DNA of 64,000 nucleotides from Skeletonema tropicum (Eukaryota; Bacillariophyta; Thalassiosirophyceae; Thalassiosirales; Thalassiosiraceae), in NCBI GenBank assembly GCA_037178625.1, contig CM074130.1, positions 4,650,001 through 4,714,000 on the forward strand, in the 5' to 3' direction. The notes beneath the pieces are model-generated. The model did not search any database. It was not told the origin of the DNA and saw only the letters and a list, made by a program, of their open reading frames with translations. A program made the position numbers and the translations under genes. This document shows positions 10,926-22,437 of this stretch, piece after piece (within the stretch, counting starts at the first letter, position 1; each line of letters opens with the position of its first letter).

Positions 10926-12608
10926 ATGGGAATCTTGGACTTTACAATCAAACGAGCTCTGCCCGCCGCAGCCGCCACCTCCATGACAGCATGGGCAGGC
11001 ATCACCACTGCCAATGATGACTGGGACGATTACTTCCCTTCATCATCAGCGTCCGCCAATCACGGACAGGAAGAAAAAATCGTCATCCTCGGCTCGGGCT
11101 GGGCAGCTCTCAACGCCCTCCGCAAATGCGCCTCACCTCACAAATCCGTCGTCATCGTGTCACCCCGCCCTCACTTTCTCTACACACCACTCCTAGCCTC
11201 CAGCTCAGTCGGGACCATAACACTCCGATCGGCCTGCGAGCCACTCCGAGCACTCGTCGAAACTGCCGCCTCCAAGGCCACCAGTGCCACCTTCGTACGG
11301 GCCGATGCACGAGAGATTGACGTGCACAATAAAAAAGTGTATGCTACCACCGATTCCGATGGGATGGGGTTGGAACTGACCTATGACAAATTGGTCATTG
11401 CCGTGGGAGCGCAGCCCAACACCTTTGGTATTCCGGGAGTGCAGGAGCATGGGCTGTTCTTGAAGGAGGCGGAGGATAGTGCCAAATTGCATGCCAAGTT
11501 GTTATCCAATCTTGAAAAGGCGGCGGCGCTATCTCATCAGGTCAACAGGAACAAGTATGCTGCGGAGATTGATCGATTGCTCAAGGTGGTGGTGGTGGGT
11601 GGTGGACCAACTGGTGTGGAGCTGTGTGCCGAGTTGGCCGACTTTAAGAATCATGATGTTGCCAAGCGGTATGGGACGGATATATCTGATCGGATTCAGA
11701 TTATTTTGGTGGAGGCCATGCCGCGTATATTGATGCCGTTTGATGAGAGTTTGGCCAATGTTGCCAGGGAGCATTTGGTGAGTAAGGGGGTGGAAGTGCG
11801 AACTGGGTGTGGTGTGACCTATGTGGAGGGGCAGGATGTTACCATGCAACCCAGTACTCCGCGAACTGCCACTGCGGATCAAAAGGCTGAGGCTGCGTCA
11901 AAGGCCAAGAGTGAAGAGGTTGGTGCATTAGTATGGGTGGCTGGAATAGGCGCACGTCCCTTGGTGAAGAAGTTGGCCAAGCAATTGGGGCAGACGGATA
12001 TGCGTGGATTAAAGGTAGACGAAACACTCAAGGTTCAGGGTACCGACGATGTTTATGCTATTGGTGATTGTGCATTGAGTGGCAGTCCCCCCACTGCTCA
12101 GGTAGCCGCACAGCAAGGGAAGCATATTGGACGTGCCCTTCGTGATGGTGTTGACTCTCCATTCAAGTACAATCACATGGGATCACTCATTTGCTTGGGA
12201 AGTAACAATGGCATGGCTCAATTCCCCGATTCGGGTAAGTTCAACGTGTGGGATGCCATTGGTGCATCCAATCTTGGTGCCGATGCCAATGACCAACGAG
12301 GATTGACTGGATTACCCGCCTTTGTGATTTGGAGGTCTACCTACTGGACCAAGTTGCTCAGTACATCGAGCCGATTGAGTTTGGCATCGGATTGGGTTAA
12401 GGCCAAGTTGAATGGGCGTGATGTTGTGGAGCCAGTATTGAAGCGTGCTGCCACGCTCAAGGCTCCCGTGGAGTCATTTGGGACAGAGTTGAAGAGGAAC
12501 AATACTATCAGATTGGTGAAGAATGCCGGTGCAATTGCCACAGATCCTGTTGCAGCTGCTGATAATGATAAAGGAGAGAAGAAGAAGAAGAGATTTTGGC
12601 TGTTTTAA
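10926..12608 (+). CDS. type II NADH dehydrogenase (alternative NADH:quinone oxidoreductase)
   Basis: A single-exon 560-aa frame starts at the ATG at 10926. Two nucleotide-binding folds are visible. The first is KIVILGSGWAALNALRKC near residue 50 (FAD, a GxGxxA form), followed by the NDH-2 hallmark FLYTPLLASSSVGT. The second is VVVVGGGPTGVELCAELAD near residue 225 (NADH). VWVAGIGARPLVKKLAKQLG and DDVYAIGDCALS complete the flavoprotein pattern, and AQVAAQQGKHIGRAL matches the quinone/FAD region. The C-terminal LSLASDWVKAKLNGRDV corresponds to the amphipathic anchor of the family. NDH-2 enzymes pass electrons from NAD(P)H to quinone without pumping protons, on organelle membranes. The N-terminal ~45 residues are Ala-rich and could be a targeting peptide. 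No EF-hand insertion is seen. Which organelle is not decided by the sequence. Confidence 0.9.
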   Translation: MGILDFTIKRALPAAAATSMTAWAGITTANDDWDDYFPSSSASANHGQEEKIVILGSGWAALNALRKCASPHKSVVIVSPRPHFLYTPLLASSSVGTITLRSACEPLRALVETAASKATSATFVRADAREIDVHNKKVYATTDSDGMGLELTYDKLVIAVGAQPNTFGIPGVQEHGLFLKEAEDSAKLHAKLLSNLEKAAALSHQVNRNKYAAEIDRLLKVVVVGGGPTGVELCAELADFKNHDVAKRYGTDISDRIQIILVEAMPRILMPFDESLANVAREHLVSKGVEVRTGCGVTYVEGQDVTMQPSTPRTATADQKAEAASKAKSEEVGALVWVAGIGARPLVKKLAKQLGQTDMRGLKVDETLKVQGTDDVYAIGDCALSGSPPTAQVAAQQGKHIGRALRDGVDSPFKYNHMGSLICLGSNNGMAQFPDSGKFNVWDAIGASNLGADANDQRGLTGLPAFVIWRSTYWTKLLSTSSRLSLASDWVKAKLNGRDVVEPVLKRAATLKAPVESFGTELKRNNTIRLVKNAGAIATDPVAAADNDKGEKKKKRFWLF

Positions 12609-13044
12609 AGTGTGCTCTTGATGAGATGTTGCCCCTTTGCAGAAAGTAATCTATGTCTAGGTCTAAAGTTTGTTCAACATATTTACTATTATCAGCATGT
12701 CCATTTCAGTTATAATCGCTGTTTGGCTCTCACTTTCACGGAAGGAATACTTTTTAACGAGATGACATACATCTGGGACTGACGAAATAAGATGTAGTGA
12801 ACCTGATTCTAATTCGAATCTGAAGTAAACCTTGAAGGAACTTGGCTCTGATCAACTACAGGACGTGAAGAAACAGCCACACTTCCGCTTGATACACATC
12901 TGAACTGAACTTGTACCAAGCCTTGCTAGTAATCCCTAATTAAACATTTACTTATCCTATAAAAACCTGCTACGTTACAACTCTATCACGTTCAGATATG
13001 TTTACACAGACTCGGATGGTGTACATGTAATGGACTCCTCGGAT
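12609..13044. other. convergent intergenic gap
   Basis: About 440 bp lie between the dehydrogenase stop and the stop of a minus-strand ORF. I see no feature beyond what 3' UTRs would explain. Confidence 0.4.
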
Positions 13045-13362
13045 TCATTCTGTATCAGAGGGTATTCTAATCTCCTCCTCCTCCTCCCGATGAAGGTATA
13101 AACCTCCGGAAGCTAAGTCTTCAGAGTCATTCACTAGACCATCATTCTCTGAATCCCTCTCCGAAATACGACCATCCACTTCGGATGTATGCGCAGTCAC
13201 GCTTTCGTTAGAAGGGCTTTGAGGGATAGATCCGGCTGATGCAGCAAGAGTATCCTGCATTGTTTGCACAGTATCGCGGAGCATTGCAATCTCGCCAGTT
13301 TGTCTTGCCAACGATGATAATTCAATTTTCCACATGTACATACTGAACATTACACTACTCAT
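13045..13362 (-). CDS. small acidic unknown protein
   Basis: A 105-residue frame starts at an ATG (13360-13362). The first ~45 residues could form a short helix or coiled coil (ELSSLARQTGEIAMLRDTVQTM). The remainder is acidic and Ser-rich, ending EEEEEIRIPSDTE. On this strand an acceptor-like cctctagag lies just upstream of the ATG, so it may be a last exon of a longer gene. No family is recognised. Codon-level composition looks more protein-like than the random ORFs nearby, but a chance ORF cannot be excluded. Confidence 0.35.
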   Translation of the reverse strand: MSSVMFSMYMWKIELSSLARQTGEIAMLRDTVQTMQDTLAASAGSIPQSPSNESVTAHTSEVDGRISERDSENDGLVNDSEDLASGGLYLHREEEEEIRIPSDTE

Positions 13363-14039
13363 AGCAAGGGAACTCTAGAGGTTAGCTTTGGCTGCACGAT
13401 CTTGTTACTTATTATCATTCTTCTACTGCTTCTTTGAGAGCTTGGAACAATTCTCTTCTACATCGCTGGCTTCATAAGTAGCGATTGCAATCTCGTTTCC
13501 CTGCGCTGACCGTAGATATTCTTGACGGTATTATCCACATCGACGACCGACAGCGCATCCACACAAACGATGATGAACTGCTTGAGCTATGTAAGTACTT
13601 ATCGTACTTAGTGATCTGCATCATCGTTTCGTACTGAGAAGGTGGTGCCGCTTGCTTTTAAATCAAGATGCCATCTCAATCTGAAAAGGAACAAGAAGTC
13701 TTCTCATCCATCAATCACACAACATCCGAGCGATGCCCGCATTGATCCGGGACTTTCATTATCAACAATAAGTAGATAGTATCATGGTCATGAGCAGATG
13801 CGGGATCATCATAACAACTGTTCGGTGAAGGAGCAATGGCTGAGTTACAATAGGAGTTGACTGCATCATAGTCATAGATCAAGCAGCGAGGATCATCGAG
13901 ACCAACAGTAGACAAACTTCCTGCGTCTCCATATCACTATTCATTCAGCTCACACATCATCATCTACAATCTTCAATCTGGCTTTCGTTCCTCTCTCTCC
14001 TCACAAAACAAACAAACAAACAAACAAACAACATACATC
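13363..14039. other. intergenic, promoter side of the chorein-like gene
   Basis: No credible gene. A caaacaaacaaacaaacaaac simple repeat (about 14007-14030) sits immediately before the start codon at 14040 and probably lies in the 5' UTR. Confidence 0.4.
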
Positions 14040-15130
14040 ATGATCAAAGGCCCAAAAGCAATCCTCTCCTCAGCCATCGCCAACGCTCTCTCCGAATATT
14101 TCATCCTCAATAATCCAAGCACCAACATCGAATCGAATCTTTTGCACGATGCCAAGATTGTATTGAAGAATGTTCAGTTGAAACCGCAGCACTCGATTAT
14201 ACCGCTTGGTAACACCACCACTGCTACTTCTACTACTAACAATGGCGCCACTACCACTGCAGCGACAATTGCCACCACCACCGGAAGTGTCGACAAGGTT
14301 ATATTCAGCTGGACATGGAGCGTCGGCGGCAGCGGAGAAACTGGAGAATGGATCCGAAATGCACTTTTGGTGATTGAGGGGGCCAACTTTCAATGCTGTT
14401 TGGAGAATCAGCAGCAGCAGCTTGATGATAATATTGGTAGTGATGATGGTGGTGTGCAGGAACAATCGTCTTTCAGCAACCATACTACGAAGAATATTGA
14501 TGGTAAAAGTACCACAGCTTCTTCATTGACATCATCCTTTGTCAACCCATCGACAATTGATGCGAAATCCGCCAAAACGATCAAGTCAACTCCCGGTGGT
14601 ATAGCTGGATTTGTATCAAGGCAGATTGAAATGGTCATTGATAATTTGACGTTGCGGATGGTGGATTTTGAGTTGAAGATTGTGATGGTTGGTGTGCCTC
14701 CTCCTCCTCCTCCTCCTTTGAAGAGTGGTAGTGGTGATGATTGTCCAGCAGAAACAACAACAGCAACAACAACAACAAGATCGTTTTTGATTGGGGTGGA
14801 TCAAGTGGAACTGTTATCATTCGGTAGAAAAAAAACGACTCCATCAAAATCATCAACAAATGATGAGATAAACACAAAAACAACAACAACAACAGCAACA
14901 ACAATGTTGAAGCAACGAATCAATTTACGATCCTTTCGATCAAGTGTATTAATCGGAAGTAGTAGCAAAGAAGAGGAAGGGGGCAGCAGCAGCAGCAAAC
15001 TAACAACGAATGGTGTTGAGAACGACAATGACGTCAAGAATTTGATTCATGAACTTGCATTCCTTCCAACCAATAATATAATATCCTCCACTGGTGGAGA
15101 AGAATGTAAGAGCGATATCAACAACAACAA

Positions 15131-15161
<31 letters not shown>

Positions 15162-17099
15162 GATGTCAAACAGGATGGGTATCATCATCATCTGATTGAA
15201 CCATTTAGCTACAGCGCCGATGTAACGAGAATGGGCAGTAAACGATTTAGTGGATTAATGACTGGAGTGGAGGTGATTGGAATTGTACCTTCGTCAGAAG
15301 AAGATGATGACAATAAGGGTGCTGCTGGTGGAATTGTGGTACACATGGGAAAGACGCAGGTGGAATCACTTGAGTTGTTGGGTACGATGATACTTGCCCC
15401 TACCACTCCAAATAATAGTAGTGGTACTTCTAGCAATATTATTAGTGAGGAAAGTACAGAAGTTGTTACCACGACAATGTCGTCCTCTTCTTCATCATCA
15501 GTGGTTGTGAGCACCACCGAAGAAAACGATGAAGCCAAACCAAACGTCGCCGGTAGCGAAAATAATAATGATCCATCCTCATTCACAATTCCACTCTCAT
15601 TTGCAACTCTCGTTGCAGATGACAAAAAGTTCTCTGTTTCGGGAATATCCATGAGATACAAAGCAGACGGGACAATTTGTCAGTTTGATGCCAAGAAAGT
15701 ATCCTATGAGAGCACCGACGGTGGTCAAGCAGAGGCATCTAATGTATACGCGTCAATGAGGCCCTCTGTGAAGATGATCATTGACAGCATTGACACGCTA
15801 CATATTCCAGATGTTGTATTATTAGAGAAGCCTGTAGAGTTTACGGAACTCAAGTATGTGGGGAATGCACTGACGGCACGGTTTCATGAAATTGAGGTGA
15901 TTACATTTGAGAAAGGGCAAGATTCGTCGCACGAAGGCTCCCCCCCGGCAAAACCTACCACAAAGCAGCAGTCTCCGAAAGTCTCTTCTATATCCAAAGT
16001 CAAACCCAAACCAGAACCAGCCAGTGCGATCACTGCACCTAAGCTCCCGTTCTCTTTAGATGTTAGTGTAAAAGGCTGTCACATCAAAAATAGCGCAGAC
16101 GGATCGTCAATGGAAATGGGCAACTTTCAATTATTCTGCAACGAAAACAAGATGGGGAATAACTCCGATGTTGCACTCAACATTGGCCATTTCAAGAATC
16201 ATTTGGCCTCAGTATCGGATGTCTACCTGTGTGCATCGATACCTTTCGATGCAGTGAATTGTATCAATGCTCTTAACTTGTCAGTGCGAGATGCTGCGAT
16301 CGTGAGTGGTAAATCGGTAGAAGATTGGCAGGAATCGTTCCAGCCCAAGTACAAGGCGAAATCTGCAAAGTCGGCGGCGGCGGCGACTCCCTCTCCTGTG
16401 ATCAAATTGCCGTATGCAGCAATTGCAGACATGAAATTAGTCATTGTAGTCAAGACGAAAGTGGGAGTGAAGGTAAAGCAGACCCCGCTCATAATCAAGG
16501 CTTTCAATGGAGGAGAATCTACCACATCCAGAGATGTCATCAGCTACTATACCATTGCATGTTTGTCGAGAGTACCCGAATTCATTAGCAACGCGGAAGT
16601 ATTAGGTCTCAACGTAATTGACAATACCGCAGCAACATGGGGTAATTTTGCAGGCCTTGCAACACCTTTTGGTGGCTTAGCTGGTCTTGCAGCTGTCGTT
16701 GGTGTGGATGCCGTCAAGAATACTGTCAGCGCAGGTAAACGGGGTCGAGGAAAAACCGATGGCGACAGCTACGAAGCTAGCGATGTTGCGAGAGGATTGT
16801 TCCAAGCTGCCAAAGAAGCAACCCATCGAGGTGCAACAATGAGAGGGAAGAATGATAACCAAGGGAATCTAATCGATTGGGCTGTCGGGGCAACAACGAC
16901 TACAACTGAATACGTCGGGGAAAACAAAACGAGACTTGGGGGTGCAGCTGCGGGTGGTGGTGGATTTCTCGTTGGTATGGCATTGGGCGGTCCTGTCGGT
17001 GCTATTATTGGTGGGTTGGTGGCTACAGCAGCGACGGGGAAAACGCTGGAAACGATAGATGGGCACCACCAAAAGAAGAAGATCGAGCAACCAAAGTAA
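14040..17099 (+). CDS. chorein-N-like protein, possible VPS13-type lipid-transfer relative
   Basis: A 1019-aa single-exon frame starts at the ATG at 14040. The N-terminus (AIANALSEYFILNNPST, then LLHDAKIVLKNVQLKPQHS) follows the pattern of the chorein N domain of VPS13/ATG2-type bridge proteins: a helix ending in a Tyr-Phe/Tyr-Ile, then a strand with LKNVQLK. Near residues 195-220 another strand-like segment, MVIDNLTLRMVDFELKI, fits the repeating beta-groove idea. Much of residues 60-510 is low complexity (poly-Thr, poly-Asn, Pro7, Ser runs). The C-terminus has a glycine-zipper hydrophobic segment (GGGFLVGMALGGPVGAIIGG, residues ~975-995), which could insert in or oligomerise at a membrane. 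Known family members move lipids at contact sites. The assignment here rests on pattern only, and the protein is far shorter than VPS13 (about 3000 residues). Confidence 0.5.
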
Positions 17100-17239
17100 A
17101 AGCAAGCCAATGAGTAAATAATGTTTCGCATTTTTTGTGAAAATTGTACCACTCCATCTCCATCCTCCATCAAGCAATTCTGGTGTGGTATGCAGCTCAT
17201 TGAAGGAACGGTGAAATAATTTCTTTGCCTCTCTTTCTC

Positions 17240-18676
17240 TAGATATGAAGATCGACTGATTGTGTCAAAGACAATCTTGTACATGTCATCTCTGTCACTG
17301 AAATTAATAAGGACCTCCAAGCCCTTTCAATTCCGCCTGAAGAGTTGTCTGAGTTCTCGTCTGCGAATGGAGAAGCTCTTCGCATGATGGAACAAATCAC
17401 AAATGGTGATCCTTTAGTATGAAGACTCCAATTGTTGGTTCAATGATGTCTAGGTAGCGATAATGCAACATTTACCTAATTTCCTAAGTGGAAGTGATAA
17501 GATATGGTGATCCTTTCGAAATCCGCAAAATCCTTGAACGCATGTTGTTAGAACTGCAACTCCCATGCAAGAAGATTCGTCTTCCTTTCACGAATGAATT
17601 CCTTCCTGTTCCTGAAGGAAACGATACTGAGTCAGAGCCTCCGAGCTCGTCAGCTACTGGTGCCCCGGGCTACTCTGTTGAGAGCGCAATCAAGGGGAGG
17701 TAGTGTCGCCGACGATGTGCCGGAGGACATCCCTGTTTGAGACCTAACTTCTCCCCCACTTCTCCTGTAGTTGGTGGGGAAGTAGGCGAAATGGCTACAG
17801 ATAGAGCTGCTACTGGTCGTCATAGATGCAACGGGTCCAGGCGACGAGCTACCATCCGTCGACAGCACGCAGTTCGTGAGATTAGACATCTAGGGAGTTC
17901 ATCTCAGGGAAATATAACATGTTACAGTTACAAGATGGGGATAAACTTCGTTATGATACAGTTACGAAGTATATACGCGATAGAATGAGTCGTCGCAATC
18001 AGGTAGTCTCAGCAACCGATATAGATAATTTCTTGGAGGCTATCAAAGATGACTTGCATATAAATCTTGCCGGTACTGAAATAGTTGATAGGAAAGTAGC
18101 AACATTACTTGAGGAGAAAGCGAAGTATCATGTTCCTCATATTGGGGACCTGTCTAAGCAGAAACCGAGTGGCGTGTTTAGGTTCATGGCCTGTTAGTTC
18201 AACAATATGGCTGTCTTGTCGGAGATTGCTTCAGTTCTAACGAATTCTGCTGCAGAATGCTGGAAGGTTGTGGATCCACCGGAGCCTTCGTCGCAACCCT
18301 CTTCAAAACCCTCCAAACGACCCACTTTGAAACCTTCGTCACGGCCCTCCGAACGACCCCCATCGCGGCCCTCCGAGAAGATAATTCCAACCCTCGAAAG
18401 AGAGAATTCGATCAAGTCGCGGGCAAGAATCCGTACCGTAATGTCAACGCTATATTGGTACCACCTCAAGCAAGTAGTACTGCTCGTGATGAATCCTTAT
18501 GGTCGTGGAGGACACAGTATAGGCTTTGGGTGCTTTAGCCAATGCTCGCAGGAGGATATTGACGAGTTTGTAGCGTTTGTAGATGAGTTGATCCCGACAA
18601 ATCCGAAATGGAAAATAAGGAAGTCATTCACGGAGTCATCAACAGATGATGATAAAGACAAATGCAGTGCGTATTA
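17240..18676 (+). pseudogene. decayed coding region with Pro-Ser repeats
   Basis: Several protein-like pieces occur in different frames with stops between them: KDLQALSIPPEELSEFSS near 17310, FEIRKILERMLLELQLPCKK at 17515-17575, DIDNFLEAIKDDLHINLAG at 18020-18080, a PSSQPSSKPSKRP-type repeat at 18285-18380, and SQEDIDEFVAFVDELIP near 18545-18600. The last two share one frame (18207-18676). I do not recognise a family. The short Pro-Ser repeat resembles the one in the secreted gene at 25974. Either this is one decayed gene or it has introns I could not resolve. Confidence 0.3.
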
Positions 18677-18944
18677 GTAGAATAAGAGTACCTAATAGCT
18701 AAGTTTCAAGTAGCACTTTAGCTTTAGATTGGCAATAGATCCAGATCCTTGTAAAATAATAGACCGTGTTTGAGCTTCTGGAGGCTTTCTTCTTTAATGA
18801 AAATCGCAAGAAGCTCTTTGACGCTTGATGCATGGGTACTTCTACTTATCATCTGGCTGGTTGAGAGTTGAGAACGCACTCGGGCGCACTTGTCACATTT
18901 TTAACGAGGTGCAAGCTGATGACAGAGTAGCATGATCTCGAGAT

Positions 18945-19286
18945 ATGGAAGAGGAACTGGTGGTCTCTCTCGTTCTATCGCGAATTATTCAAAATGCAGA
19001 TAAGCCAAGCTTATCGATCCTCATCTATACTTTCAAATGCAACACAGCAAGTATCAGCAAGGAGGTGAGCAAGCTGACGTCTCTCTCTCTCTTCTTGCTC
19101 TATGTATGCTCATTCCGTGTCAATGCGGCGATATTACATGACAATGACATCACATCACCATTAAATTTTGTATTGTACTTCCTTCTTCATCTCCAGGATG
19201 AATACTCAATGCCAATTCGTTGTGGAGAGATTGTCCAATCTTACGAAGGGATACAGGGTCAACAGGTATTCGTACTTAGGGAGTGA
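18945..19286 (+). CDS. small unknown protein with a probable in-frame intron
   Basis: The ATG is at 18945. The frame is open through 19286, but 19065-19196 looks like an intron: donor GTGAGC after an AAGGAG exon end, and a pyrimidine-rich acceptor (CTTCATCTCCAG). It is 132 nt, a multiple of three, so retention does not break the frame. Spliced, the protein would be 69 residues, ending DEYSMPIRCGEIVQSYEG..; unspliced it would be 113 residues with a hydrophobic middle encoded by the intron. No family is recognised. Confidence 0.35.
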   Translation: MEEELVVSLVLSRIIQNADKPSLSILIYTFKCNTASISKEVSKLTSLSLFLLYVCSFRVNAAILHDNDITSPLNFVLYFLLHLQDEYSMPIRCGEIVQSYEGIQGQQVFVLRE

Positions 19287-19542
19287 AAAGAACGTGGATA
19301 ACAATACACATGTTGTCATGTAGATAAAATGTGATAGAATAAGTGTGTCGTGTCAGAACATCATGCTCTCTATCTCTAGAGAGAGTAATGAATGTTGATA
19401 CTATATCATGTATGTTAAACTTTTGTTACTCTATTTTTTGTACATTTGCATGAGATGATTGCCCTACATGCATGCGCCCATCGAATACAATAGCAATCGG
19501 AGCAGACTCTAAAACGGACCAGATGGAAACTATTACAATCCT

Positions 19543-19928
19543 TTATTTGCCAGACTTCTTGGGAAGAAGCACAGCATGAATATTCGGAAGAACCCCCCTC
19601 CAGAAGCGATGGTAACTCTCCAAGCAACTTGTTCAATTCTTCATCATTCTTCACCGCAAGAGTGATGTGACGGGGCACAATACAAGCCTTCTTGTTATCG
19701 CGGGCTGTGTTTCCAGCAAGCTCTAGAATCTCGGCACAGAGGTACTCAAGTCTCAAGTACAGCGGCAAGGTAGACAGGCGCTCCCGCTCCCATACGAGTT
19801 GCGTATTTGCCCTGACCCTGACGGAGGTAACGGCCGATACGACCGACGGGGAATTGCAAGCCAGCCTTGGCAGATGAGCTGGCGGTGGACTTCTTTTCGC
19901 CGCGGCCTCCTTTTCCTTTTCCAGACAT
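19543..19928 (-). pseudogene. histone H2A, frame broken at several places
   Basis: The ATG at 19926-19928 begins [14 protein letters not shown].., followed by [16 protein letters not shown] and [13 protein letters not shown], which is canonical H2A. A perfect 7-bp tandem duplication (ctcaagt twice, 19745-19758 on the plus strand) then shifts the frame. [20 protein letters not shown] and [18 protein letters not shown] follow in the new frame. A base is missing near 19616 before the VTIASGG part. A six-C run (19593-19598) changes frame again before [15 protein letters not shown] and a TAA at 19543-19545. A two-residue QG duplication precedes KYATR, and ACIVPRH replaces the usual TRIVPRH. Together these say decayed copy more than sequencing error, although the homopolymer lesion alone could be an artefact. 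Normal H2A packages DNA in the nucleosome core. Confidence 0.85.
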
Positions 19929-21394
19929 GGTTGATTAGTAGTTAATTGGTAGTAACCAGTGGTTGATGACATGAACATCAACAACACTACCTACACATAA
20001 AATTAGACACAGCAACTCACTCTCCAATAGCCTTTCTATGAAGTGATGTTCTCAGGTGGTCATCAACCGACGCCATCGCTGCTTATTATTACACCAAAGT
20101 AGAGGTGTCGGAAAATTGCGCTTTGACATCAGTGTGATGATGCACTTCCAATATGGTCTTCAGATGAATAGATGGAGCTACTCTGCCACCGAACTGGCTT
20201 GCACACGCCAACTATATGCTATTAAGCGGCGATCAATCTCCTCTAGAGTGTGCCTGGGCGTTCTATGACGCATGCAGTGGCATGATGAATATAGGTGGTG
20301 AAAATGGATGATTTCCACAAAATACATCAAAAAGGAGAATGCATATATCTGACAGTAGAATACACGAGATGTAGAGGTGCCAAAACTCAATTAGGTGATG
20401 ACTATTACATAACAATCAACACTGTTCGACCAGATTTCTCTATTTCATTGCGGCTACAACATTATTGGACTGGTTGGAATATAGCATACTTTGGAGGAAA
20501 TGAGAAGCCCTACCCCGTCACATAGACGAGTATTTGAAGTGATATTGAGTGTATTCATTCTGCAAAATAGGGGACCTTTCACCACACAACACCAATGGTC
20601 ATCTGTTGCGAGCATTATACAGTGGTTTCAGGGTATCATATGACTCCTAACAGCACCATTCCTACCAGATGGCATCAAAGCAACAGCAGATATGATTCGG
20701 CCTACTACTCCATTATTAAGGGTCACCTTCTTGAGCATAGCGACAATCGCATCACTAACTTCGGCGGGCAGAGTGGCGGTCGCAACACTCACCAAAACGG
20801 CATAGCAGCAGATCACAACGCTAACCAATGCACCATGAAACTGTCCCGTTATTGATCATTCAATCCTAGAGAACATCGTTTCGGCAGCAGGAGCCTGTAA
20901 CATCGGCAATGAGGATCATCCGTTCAACACCAACACGATACCTCTTCAATTTAACCAACCAAAGGGATCTCGACACTGTTCCAGAAGCGTCTGAAGTTTC
21001 CCTTATCGAGCAATTAATCCGAAATCATTATTCTTACCGAGTGAAGTTTTCAATTGCTACTGCAATCGTGAATTGCTCGAGAATCTCTGCTGTGCAATGT
21101 GTTGCTATTGAAGGAGCAAAATGCTGCGCAGAAATGAGTGACCGTGGGCTGATGGTTTTCGAGTAGCTTGCGAGATCGAGCGATTATTGGCGGGCCAAGA
21201 TTTCATTAACACATATATTATTTCATTGGAACGTGTATGTCTCAATGACTATGTCTCAATGACGTGTCGGGGAAAGTCTTTCTCACTGAGTGGCTCAATC
21301 CTAAGGAGTCCCGATAGTATTGAAAGTGCGCGACGAGGCAAATGGAAGAAAGAGACGGAAGTACCTAGCCATAAGCCCAGACAGACCTCAAATC
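19929..21394. other. gene-poor spacer
   Basis: Only short ORFs (under 90 codons) in inconsistent frames are present. I see no motif, no repeat and no supported gene here. Confidence 0.4.
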
Positions 21395-21839
21395 CGTCGG
21401 CCGGGCCCATTTTTTAGAGACCTCCACCATGGCAGCCGCCTAACTAGCCCTTAAATTTTATTTCTACTATAAGAGAGATATATGCTAAACCATTCATGAA
21501 GACCTTTAGAGTATGTTCAGTAGAGTGTATGGTATCCAAGAATCGTAGTAATATCTTATTTTCTCGTCGAGATATGCATTTTGGGGTTCACTATGGGCTT
21601 GTCTAACTTTATTCATGGACAAATTTGGCAGGAAAGCCCATAGTGAACCCCAAAATGCATATCTCGACGAGAAAATAAGATATTACTACGATTCTTGGAT
21701 ACCATACACTCTACTGAATATACTCTAAAGGTCTTCATGAATGGTTTAGCATATATCTCTCTTATAGTAGAAATAAAATTTAAGGGTTAATTAGGCGGCT
21801 GCCATGGTGGAGGTCTCTAAAAAATGGGCCCGGCCGACG
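21395..21839. mobile_element. fold-back element: two ~205-bp inverted arms around a 35-bp loop
   Basis: The left arm (21395-21599) and right arm (21635-21839) are near-perfect reverse complements; I count about three mismatches. The loop is 21600-21634. The arms begin CGTCGGCCGGGCCCATTTTT. No ORF of note lies inside and no target duplication is obvious. Traces of inverted similarity (cccagacag at 21376 and ctgtctggg at 21861) continue outside. A single-stranded copy or transcript would form a ~200-bp hairpin. It may be a foldback or MITE-type element; the superfamily is not decided. Confidence 0.8.
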
Positions 21840-21916
21840 AATTGGTGGCGGGAACGGAGACTGTCTGGGTTTATTGACAGCACCAACCCGACATCTGCGT
21901 GTACATTGGCAAGAGG

Positions 21917-22135
21917 GTTGGCGTTCACGCCCAATCACGACCGTTCACGCCAGTTCACGCCCCAATCTGATGGCGTGACGCCCGGCGTGAATGGCGTCTT
22001 GGCGTGACGCCCGGCGTGAATGGCGTTCATTGGCGTGACGCCGGCGTGAATGACGTAAATTGGCGTGACGCCCTGACGCCATTCACGCCGGGCGTCACGC
22101 CATCAGATTGGGGCGTGGTTGGCGTCACGTTGGGT
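21917..22135. repeat. left subterminal array of GGCGTGA/TCACGCC motifs
   Basis: Repeated units resemble TTGGCGTGACGCCCGGCG followed by TGAATGGCGT. The array contains a perfect 39-bp inverted repeat: 21960-21998 pairs with 22075-22113. It belongs to the CACTA-like element. Confidence 0.8.
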
Positions 22136-22437
22136 GTAACATTGGGAGCGGGGCGGTGGAGGAGTAAACTGACAACATCATAGTCGAGTACTGAGGTGTT
22201 CACTTGTCGAATAAATAAATACAAAGTTGTTAATCTGATCATTATGATTAATTTGAGGGTATCATCTTAATTTAACTCTTTAGATACTACATCTACATCA
22301 TAAGTATCGGCCGGGCAAAATCATCATCATGCCCATTTCTAGAGGGGCAGTATCAAGATATCACCGTACCCCTCTTCTGCGATCAATCAAACAAACAATC
22401 AAAAAGTGCACACAAATACTGCACAGGTAAAGCCCAT

